A stretch of 64,000 nt of DNA from Alteraurantiacibacter aquimixticola. GTDB lineage: Bacteria; Pseudomonadota; Alphaproteobacteria; Sphingomonadales; Sphingomonadaceae. The notes under the pieces are model-generated. The model saw nothing but the letters and a program-made list of their open reading frames with translations, did not search any database and was not told the origin of the DNA. Made by a program: the position numbers and the translations under genes. How positions within the stretch are numbered: the stretch's first letter is position 1; each line of letters begins with the position of its first letter. Positions 58,155 to 64,000 of this stretch are shown piece after piece. The stretch lies in NCBI RefSeq assembly GCF_004965515.1, contig NZ_SSHH01000002.1, forward strand, positions 82,840 to 146,839, given 5' to 3'.

Positions 58155-60452
58155 TTACTTCCGCTTTCCCCGCCCCTGGTGGCGGATATTGCCGGGACGG
58201 CCGCGTTTCCCGACCATGTGCTTGCCCTGCCTGTCCTTGCGCGGGCCGCGAGGCTTTCGCTGCGGGCGGCTGCCGCGCGGCTCGATCGGCTGGCCATCGG
58301 CATCGACGGGCTCGAATTTCAGCGCGCCGGTCAGCGGATTGGCCTCCGCCAGCTTGAGCTTCAGCGTGTCGCCCACCGTATAGCGCTGGCCGCTATCCTC
58401 GCCGATCAGCGCCTGTGCACCCTCGTCATGGCGGAAATATTCGCGGCCCAGTGAGGAGACCGGCACCAGCCCGTCCCCGCCCAGCTTCACGATGGTGGCG
58501 AAGAAGCCGAACTTCTGCACGCCGGTGATGCGGCAATCGAACACCTCGCCTACACGGCCCGAGAGCCATGCGGCAACATAGCGGTCGATCGTATCGCGCT
58601 CCGCCTCCATCGCGCGGCGTTCGGTGATGGAGATCGCGTCGGTGATCTTGGTCAGGTCGTCGCGGTCCTGTTCGGACAGGCCGGTCTTCGGCGGCAGGTC
58701 CAGCTTCGCATCGGGCTTGGGCTGTTCCAGGCCATAGGCCTCCACCAGCGCGCGATGCACCAGCAAGTCGGCATAGCGGCGGATGGGCGATGTGAAGTGG
58801 GCATAGGAGCCGAGCGCGAGGCCGAAATGCCCCGCATTCTTCGGCCCGTAATAGGCCTGCGTCTGGCTGCGCAGCACCGCCTCCATCACCAGCGCCTTCT
58901 CGCCCTCGTCAACGATATCCTTCATCATGCGGTTGAACAGGCCGGGCGTGACCACCTGCCCCAGCGCCAGATTCTTGCCGATCGAATCGAAATATTCCTT
59001 CAGCGCGATCAGCTTTTCGCGCGTGGGCGGTTCGTGGATGCGATAGACTACCGGGCTGGCCTTCGCCTCCAGCGCCTTGGCCGCCGCGACATTGGCGGCG
59101 ATCATGAAATCCTCGACCACGCGATGCGCATCGAGCCGGTCGCGCACGGCGATCTCCGCAATCCGGCCCTGCTCGTCCAGCATCACGCGGCGTTCGGGCA
59201 GTTCCAGCTCCAGCGGATCGCGGTCGCTGCGCGCACTTTCGAGCACCTTCCAGCAAGCAAACAGGTTCTTGAGATTGTCGTCCGCCTTGCCCGTGTCGAT
59301 CCGTGCCTGCGCATCCTCATAGGCGATGTTCTCCGCGATCTTCACAATCGCGCGGCTGAAACGCCAGTCGCTGACGAGGCCATCGGCGGAGATATGCATG
59401 TGGCAGACCATGGCCGCGCGCGGCTCGTCCTGCCTGAGCGAACAGGCATCGGCAGAGAGCACTTCGGGCAGCATGGGCACGACGCGGTCGGGGAAATAGA
59501 CCGAATTGCCGCGCCGCCGCGCCTCGCGGTCCAACGCGCCACCGGGACGGACATAGTAGGACACGTCGGCAATCGCGACGAGTGCGTTGAAGCCACCCTT
59601 CCCGTCCGGCGCGGCATAGATCGCATCGTCATGGTCGCGCGCATCCGCGGGGTCGATGGCGAGGATCGGGATATGGCGCAAATCCTCGCGCTTCTCCTCG
59701 GACAGCGTCAGGCGCGCCGCCGAACTCGCTTCCTTCAGCACGAGGTCGGAGAATGTGTGCGGGATGCCGAACTTGTGGATCGCGATCAGGCTGTAGGAGC
59801 GCGGGGCGAGTGGGTCGCCCAGCACCTCGATCACCTTGACGCCCGATCGCGGTGAGCGGCCGGCGGGTTCGGCGAGAACCAACTGCCCTTCCTCAGCCCC
59901 GCCAAGGTCGGAGACGGGCGAGGCATTGCGGATCTTCTTGTCCACGGGCGCCAGCCAGCCCTTGCCCGAACGGTCGATCTCGATCACGCCCAGCATCGCG
60001 CCTTCCTGCGAAGGCAGTTTCTTCATCGGATGGGCGAGCCACCCGCGTCCCGCTTCCTCGGTACGGGCAAGAATTCGGTCACCCACGCGAAGGGCGGATT
60101 GCTTCTTTTTCTCGATCACGCGCAAGCGCGGCGGCGGTGTCGCATCGTCGGGCTGCCAGCTTTCGGGGATCGCCACAGGCTCGCCCTCGTCGATCTCGAC
60201 CACGCGCAGCACGGTGACCTTGGGCACGCCGCCCATGCGGTGGAAGGCGCTCTTCTTCCCGTCGATCAGCCCTTCCTCGGCCATGTCCTTGAGCAAGGCC
60301 TTCAAGGCGATCTTTTCCTGTCCCTTCAGCCGGAAATGCTTGGCGATTTCCCGCTTGCCGACAGTGGTTTCGGACGATTTGACGAAGTCGAGCACCTGCT
60401 CCTTGCTGGGCAGGCCGACGAATTTGTGGGGGTTTTTAGGGCGCGATGGCAT
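58155..60452 (-). CDS. rnr: Ribonuclease R
   Basis: 765 residues from ATG 60452. 3'-5' exoribonuclease: N-terminal HTH-like region, cold-shock domains, the RNB catalytic core with PILAIDPADARDHDDAIYA (four Asp binding Mg), RMSFTSPIRRYADLLVHR-like SYAHFTSPIRRYADLLVHR, then S1 (GEVFDCRITGVQKFGFFATI). A basic Arg/Lys-Gly tail (RPRGPRKDRQGKHMV) ends it. Degrades structured RNA. It lies just past the repeat element, convergent with the stress gene. Confidence 0.96.
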   Translation of the reverse strand: MPSRPKNPHKFVGLPSKEQVLDFVKSSETTVGKREIAKHFRLKGQEKIALKALLKDMAEEGLIDGKKSAFHRMGGVPKVTVLRVVEIDEGEPVAIPESWQPDDATPPPRLRVIEKKKQSALRVGDRILARTEEAGRGWLAHPMKKLPSQEGAMLGVIEIDRSGKGWLAPVDKKIRNASPVSDLGGAEEGQLVLAEPAGRSPRSGVKVIEVLGDPLAPRSYSLIAIHKFGIPHTFSDLVLKEASSAARLTLSEEKREDLRHIPILAIDPADARDHDDAIYAAPDGKGGFNALVAIADVSYYVRPGGALDREARRRGNSVYFPDRVVPMLPEVLSADACSLRQDEPRAAMVCHMHISADGLVSDWRFSRAIVKIAENIAYEDAQARIDTGKADDNLKNLFACWKVLESARSDRDPLELELPERRVMLDEQGRIAEIAVRDRLDAHRVVEDFMIAANVAAAKALEAKASPVVYRIHEPPTREKLIALKEYFDSIGKNLALGQVVTPGLFNRMMKDIVDEGEKALVMEAVLRSQTQAYYGPKNAGHFGLALGSYAHFTSPIRRYADLLVHRALVEAYGLEQPKPDAKLDLPPKTGLSEQDRDDLTKITDAISITERRAMEAERDTIDRYVAAWLSGRVGEVFDCRITGVQKFGFFATIVKLGGDGLVPVSSLGREYFRHDEGAQALIGEDSGQRYTVGDTLKLKLAEANPLTGALKFEPVDADGQPIEPRGSRPQRKPRGPRKDRQGKHMVGKRGRPGNIRHQGRGKRK

Positions 60453-60497
60453 GTCCTGCGATGTGGGCGCAGGGGCGCAAAAAGACAAGCTTTCCCG

Positions 60498-61850
60498 CTA
60501 TTCGCCCGCCAGCGGGTAGAAATCGCCACCCGGCACGCCGCTTGTCACCGGGCTGGAGCTTCCGTCTGCGGCGACTGAGCTGACACCGAATATCCAGTCG
60601 TCCCCGCGTTCGGGATAGAGAACCACGTCGATGGGATCGTCTCGCCTGCCTTCGGGCATGTCTTCCGGGCGGATATTGGCGCGCCATTGCCAATCGCGCG
60701 CGTCGGTGGGGCGGTACCATACGTCATAGCTGGCAGCGCCTTGCACCTGGTGGATCAGCAGACCAACGTCGGGCCTGACGATCCCGTCCACTTCCACCAT
60801 TGGAGGCATCGGTGCGCGAGCAAGCCTATCCAGCGCGCGGATATTCAGCTTCGTCACCTCAGCGAGGTAGGGGAAGTCCATCTCGTCCACCGTGTCGCCG
60901 TAAGTGGTGCCATCCTCGACGCGCAGGTCCTGGTGCTGGTGCTCGTAATCCTCGATCGCGACCGAGAAGCGGATCGCGGGCAATCCGCGTTCGAGGAACG
61001 GGAGGTGGTCCCCGCCCCGCCCCATGCGGTCGCTGCGCCAGGTCTGGCGCACGTCGAGGCCGTCGGGATAGTCCGCCGCCAACCCGTCCAGCCAGCGCGA
61101 GATATTGCGGCTGGGGCTGTCATTCGCCCCGCCTCGGCTGCGCATCGCTGCGCGCGTGGCATCGTCCGCATCGGCGCGCACGCCTTCGGAGAAGACGCGC
61201 ACATGCGCATTGTCGCAAGTGCCGTCCGATCCGCAGGAGCCGCCGACCACATCGTTGTTGAGCACGGCCTTCACCGTCCAGCCCTGCTCCAGCGCGTAAT
61301 CCGCCATCAGGTGACCGCCGAACAGACCCTGCTCCTCGCCCGAGAGCAGCGCGTAGACTACCGTGGTCGGGTATTGCCGCTGGCTAAGGACACGCGCCGC
61401 CTCCAACACCAGCGCGCTGCCGCTGGCATTGTCATTCGCGCCCGGCGCATCGCTCACCGCATCCATCACGTTCGACACGCGGCTGTCGATATGGCCCTGC
61501 ACGATGACGACCTCGTTAGGCCGTTCGCTGCCGCGCTGGATGGCGACGACGTTCTGGATCAGCACGCCTTCGGGAATGCGGTCGCCGGTGACGACCCGCT
61601 CGGGATGGACGATCTCGAGGCACCCGCCGCAGGCCGCTGATATCGCCTCGAACTCCGCCGTGCCCCAGCGCCGCGCGGCGCCAATGCCGCGCTCCGGATC
61701 GTCGGGATCGGACAAAGTGTGGCGCGTGCCGAAGGCAACCATGGCCTCCACATCGGCGCGAAGGCGCTGTTCGGAAACGGGGGCGGCGGGATCGTCCTGC
61801 GCAGCGACGGGCGCGGCGATCAGGATGGCGAGCAGGGGCAGGATGCGCAT
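60498..61850 (-). CDS. M28 family zinc aminopeptidase
   Basis: 450 residues from ATG 61850. Signal peptide MRILPLLAILIAAPVAAQ. Zinc ligands are seen in order: His/Asp in VQGHIDSRV, Asp in GANDNASG, Glu-Glu in LSGEEQGLFG, Asp in LNNDVVGG and His in EHQHQD. A C-terminal beta-rich domain (about 340-450) follows, Fn3-like (YDVWYRPTDARDWQWRAN). Exported; cleaves N-terminal residues of peptides. Confidence 0.93.
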   Translation of the reverse strand: MRILPLLAILIAAPVAAQDDPAAPVSEQRLRADVEAMVAFGTRHTLSDPDDPERGIGAARRWGTAEFEAISAACGGCLEIVHPERVVTGDRIPEGVLIQNVVAIQRGSERPNEVVIVQGHIDSRVSNVMDAVSDAPGANDNASGSALVLEAARVLSQRQYPTTVVYALLSGEEQGLFGGHLMADYALEQGWTVKAVLNNDVVGGSCGSDGTCDNAHVRVFSEGVRADADDATRAAMRSRGGANDSPSRNISRWLDGLAADYPDGLDVRQTWRSDRMGRGGDHLPFLERGLPAIRFSVAIEDYEHQHQDLRVEDGTTYGDTVDEMDFPYLAEVTKLNIRALDRLARAPMPPMVEVDGIVRPDVGLLIHQVQGAASYDVWYRPTDARDWQWRANIRPEDMPEGRRDDPIDVVLYPERGDDWIFGVSSVAADGSSSPVTSGVPGGDFYPLAGE

Positions 61851-61887
61851 AGGCAATCCTATGCGCAGGATATGGCCTGCCGCAAGA

Positions 61888-63432
61888 TCAATAGGCGCGC
61901 GCGACCAAGACCCGCTCGACCGCCGGTTCGCCGGTGAAGATGCAGGTGCCGCTCGCCGCTTCGCCACCGCGCGGGACATTGCGCAGGGTGAGCTTGAGCG
62001 CCTTCAGCTGCTCGACCACCTTATCCAGCGTCTCGCCACTCGGCTTCGACCATTCGACTTCGACCCAGCCCGGATAGCGCTTGTCCTCGGCGAAGTGCGC
62101 CGCGACCTCGTCCATGCTGGTGACGCCGCGCGTAATGTTCGCATCGCGACGTTCGCGCGCCTCGGCAAACAGCGCCTGCTGGATCTCGCCCAGCATGTCC
62201 GCTGCGCCACCGATGAAGGCATCGCGGTCGGCGAAGTCGAAATTGGGCTTGCCGTTGTCAGGATTCCACAGCCGGTCGCGGCGCAGCACGGCGAGCTTGC
62301 CGTTCTCCATGTCGCGCGGACCGACTTCGACGATGATCGGCGCGCCCTTGCGGACCCAGTCCCAGCGCTTGCCCGCCGCCTTGCCCGGCGTCTTGTCGAG
62401 CAGCACGCGCATCGGTTCGCCCAGCGCGGACTGGTCGGCGAGAGCGGCGCGTACTTCCTCACAATAGGCGAGCACGGCCCCATCCTCGGGCTTGTCGCGC
62501 AGCATGGGAAGGATGACGATCTGATGCGGCGCGATCTTCGGCGGCACGCGCAGCCCGTCATCGTCGCCATGCGTCATGATGATGCCGCCGACGAGGCGCG
62601 TGGAGACGCCCCAGCTGGTCGTGTGGCAGAACTGCTCGCCGCCTTCCTTGTCCTGATACTTGATGCCCGCCGCATGGGCGAAATTGGTGCCGAGATAATG
62701 GCTGGTGCCGGCCTGCAGCGCCTTGCCGTCCTGCATCATCGCCTCGATCGACCAGGTTTCGTCCGCGCCCGGAAAACGCTCATTCTCCGGCTTCTCGCCA
62801 GCGATCACGGGCATGGCGAGGTCATCCTCGGCGCAAGCGCGATACATTTCCAGCGCGCGGTGCGTTTCTTCCAGCGCATCCTCTCGGGTCGCATGGGCGG
62901 TATGGCCTTCCTGCCAGAGGAATTCGCTGGTGCGCAGGAACATGCGGGTGCGCATTTCCCAGCGCACGACATTGGCCCACTGATTGGTCAGCAGCGGCAG
63001 GTCGCGCCAGCTCTGGATCCAGCGCGCCATGGCATCGCCGATGATCGTTTCGGAGGTCGGGCGCACCACCAGCGGCTCTTCCAGCTTGGCTTCGGGATCG
63101 GGGATCAGCCCGCCCTTGCCGTCAGCGATCAGGCGGTGATGCGTCACCACGGCCATTTCCTTGGCAAAGCCTTCGACATGCTCCGCCTCACGCTCAAAAT
63201 TGGCGAGCGGGATGAAGATCGGGAAATAGCAGTTCTGCACGCCTGCCGCCTTGATCCGGTCATCCATCAGGCGCTGGATGCGTTCCCAGATGCCATAGCC
63301 CCACGGCTTGATAACCATGCAGCCGCGCACACCCGACTCCTCGGCCATGTCGGCGGCGGAGATCACCTCCTGGTACCAGGCGGCGAAATCGTCTTCGCGC
63401 TTCGTGTTCAAGGCGTGGCGGATGGCGGACAT
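61888..63432 (-). CDS. proS: Prolyl-tRNA synthetase, archaeal/eukaryotic type
   Basis: 514 residues from ATG 63432. Class II motifs: KPWGYGIWERIQRLMDDR (motif 1 area), RWEMRTRMFLRTSEFLWQEGHTAHAT (motif 2) and HTTSWGVSTRLVGGIIMTHGD (motif 3). The anticodon-binding domain follows and the chain ends in the Tyr typical of the archaeal form (VLVARAY). It has no INS editing domain of the bacterial type. Essential. A promoter region of 123 bases separates it from phaR. Confidence 0.95.
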   Translation of the reverse strand: MSAIRHALNTKREDDFAAWYQEVISAADMAEESGVRGCMVIKPWGYGIWERIQRLMDDRIKAAGVQNCYFPIFIPLANFEREAEHVEGFAKEMAVVTHHRLIADGKGGLIPDPEAKLEEPLVVRPTSETIIGDAMARWIQSWRDLPLLTNQWANVVRWEMRTRMFLRTSEFLWQEGHTAHATREDALEETHRALEMYRACAEDDLAMPVIAGEKPENERFPGADETWSIEAMMQDGKALQAGTSHYLGTNFAHAAGIKYQDKEGGEQFCHTTSWGVSTRLVGGIIMTHGDDDGLRVPPKIAPHQIVILPMLRDKPEDGAVLAYCEEVRAALADQSALGEPMRVLLDKTPGKAAGKRWDWVRKGAPIIVEVGPRDMENGKLAVLRRDRLWNPDNGKPNFDFADRDAFIGGAADMLGEIQQALFAEARERRDANITRGVTSMDEVAAHFAEDKRYPGWVEVEWSKPSGETLDKVVEQLKALKLTLRNVPRGGEAASGTCIFTGEPAVERVLVARAY

Positions 63433-63525
63433 GGCGGTGGCAATTACCCTGCTGAAATGACAATCGCCCTCCCCTTGCCGCCATGGGGGCGACAAGTCGA
63501 GGGCTGAGTTGTGTGGATTGTAGGT

Positions 63526-63545
63526 GGCTGGAGGCTGGAGGCTGG
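63526..63545. repeat. Short tandem repeat GGCTGGA
   Basis: The unit GGCTGGA is repeated nearly three times, between proS and phaR. Small and of no evident function. Confidence 0.5.
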
Positions 63546-63555
63546 CCGGGGCGGC

Positions 63556-64000
63556 TCAGTCGCCCATCTTGTCCAGCTTGTCCTGCATCGCCTTCATCTG
63601 CGCGCGCAGTTCGTCCAGATCATCATCGTCGCCGGCAGCGGGCTTGGCCGCCTTGCCGCCCTTGGGGATGAAGGCTTCGGCCGCGGCCTGGAACATCGCC
63701 ATGTTGGTTTCGGCCATCTTGGCAAAGGCATCGGGGCCCATGCTCGATTTAAAGGCTTCCTGCAGATTGGCCTGATTGGCGCGGAAATTGTCCATCGTCG
63801 CTTCGAGATAGGACGGCATCATCGCCTGCATCGAATTGCCATACATGGAGATCAGCTGGCGCAGGAAGCTGACGGGCAGCATCTGCTCTCCGCTCGCCTC
63901 TTCCTCCATGATGATCTGGGTCAGGATGGCATGGGTGATGTCGCTGCCGGTCTTGGCGTCCAGCACCTGGAAATCCACGCCTTCGCGCGTCATCCGCGCC
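63556..64000 (-). CDS. phaR: Polyhydroxyalkanoate synthesis regulator PhaR, 3' part
   Basis: Incomplete: the frame remains open beyond the window edge. About 148 residues remain, from within LARMTREGVDFQVLDAKTG (the end of the N-terminal DNA-binding region) through EEEASGEQMLPVSFLRQLISMYG, the PHB-binding part, to a charged coiled-coil end (DDDLDELRAQMKAMQDKLDKM). Represses phasin genes when PHB is absent. Inference about its target genes is from the family. Confidence 0.92.
   Translation of the reverse strand, partial: ARMTREGVDFQVLDAKTGSDITHAILTQIIMEEEASGEQMLPVSFLRQLISMYGNSMQAMMPSYLEATMDNFRANQANLQEAFKSSMGPDAFAKMAETNMAMFQAAAEAFIPKGGKAAKPAAGDDDDLDELRAQMKAMQDKLDKMGD

Overview
The window is about 64 kb of ordinary, gene-dense chromosome from an alphaproteobacterium, most likely a sphingomonad of the Erythrobacteraceae type (Erythrobacter, Altererythrobacter or Qipengyuania-like). 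The reasons are high GC throughout, an alphaproteobacterial LexA box of the form GTTC-N7-GTTC in front of lexA, a fused ispDF gene, the order dusB-ntrB-ntrC-ntrY-ntrX-hfq-hflX-mazG, an Hfq made of two Sm domains in one chain, a bacterial MutL carrying its own endonuclease motif, and an archaeal/eukaryotic-type prolyl-tRNA synthetase. I see no prophage, IS element, CRISPR array or plasmid function. Placement below order level is inference. Both ends are cut inside genes: comEC on the left and phaR on the right.

Layout. 1-3.8 kb: comEC (3' end), lexA with its operator, moeA-moaC (molybdopterin) and a small DUF4170 gene. 3.8-5.8 kb: four small membrane-anchored proteins resembling the enterobacterial yqjD-yqjE-yqjK set. 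5.9-8.5 kb: enolase, a small membrane protein and an aldo/keto reductase. 8.5-11.4 kb: a riboflavin operon in which RibB carries an N-terminal DNA-binding domain and a degenerate GTP cyclohydrolase II domain. It is followed without gaps by a CYTH protein, ribH and the aldo/keto reductase, and faces a flavin reductase across a region holding a perfect palindrome. 11.4-15.4 kb: PDZ-M48 protease, nucleotide-sugar epimerase, FMN-dependent hydroxy-acid dehydrogenase and SDR. tRNA-Lys lies at 15.7 kb.

15.8-21.5 kb: the rod-shape operon mreB-mreC-mreD-mrdA-rodA, divergent from mutL. 23-29.6 kb: a lipoprotein, a NYN/OST-HTH protein, a secreted hypothetical, beta-carbonic anhydrase, lipA, a COQ10/RatA-like protein, pncC, a secreted hypothetical and ispDF. 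29.7-40.5 kb: dusB-ntrBC-ntrYX-hfq-hflX, a Stf0 sulfotransferase and mazG. 40.6-48.7 kb: a reverse-strand chain of small membrane protein, PhnP-like hydrolase, tatD, metG, holB, tmk, a D-Ala-D-Ala carboxypeptidase, an RlpA/SPOR protein and a lytic transglycosylase. 48.8-54 kb: a secreted DUF8021-like protein, tRNA-Ser, an acidic membrane-anchored protein and a three-gene TadG/TadE-like cluster. 54-57.4 kb: the pyruvate dehydrogenase E2 and E3 genes with a thioesterase between them. 57.5-64 kb: a universal stress protein, a palindromic intergenic repeat, RNase R, an M28 peptidase, proS and the start of phaR.

The best candidate for something not fully described is the flavin locus at 8.5-11.4 kb. 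A DNA-binding domain fused to the committed riboflavin enzyme sits 12 bases from an 18-bp palindrome that overlaps its own likely -10 element, and an 8-bp half-site recurs 31 bp away towards a divergent flavin reductase. This suggests a self-regulating enzyme-repressor. Other points of interest are the tandem Hfq, an HflX with no conventional start covering its conserved N-terminus, an NtrX without the sigma-54 contact loop, Ca-loop insertions in a TadE-like protein, and the 132-bp palindromic repeat.
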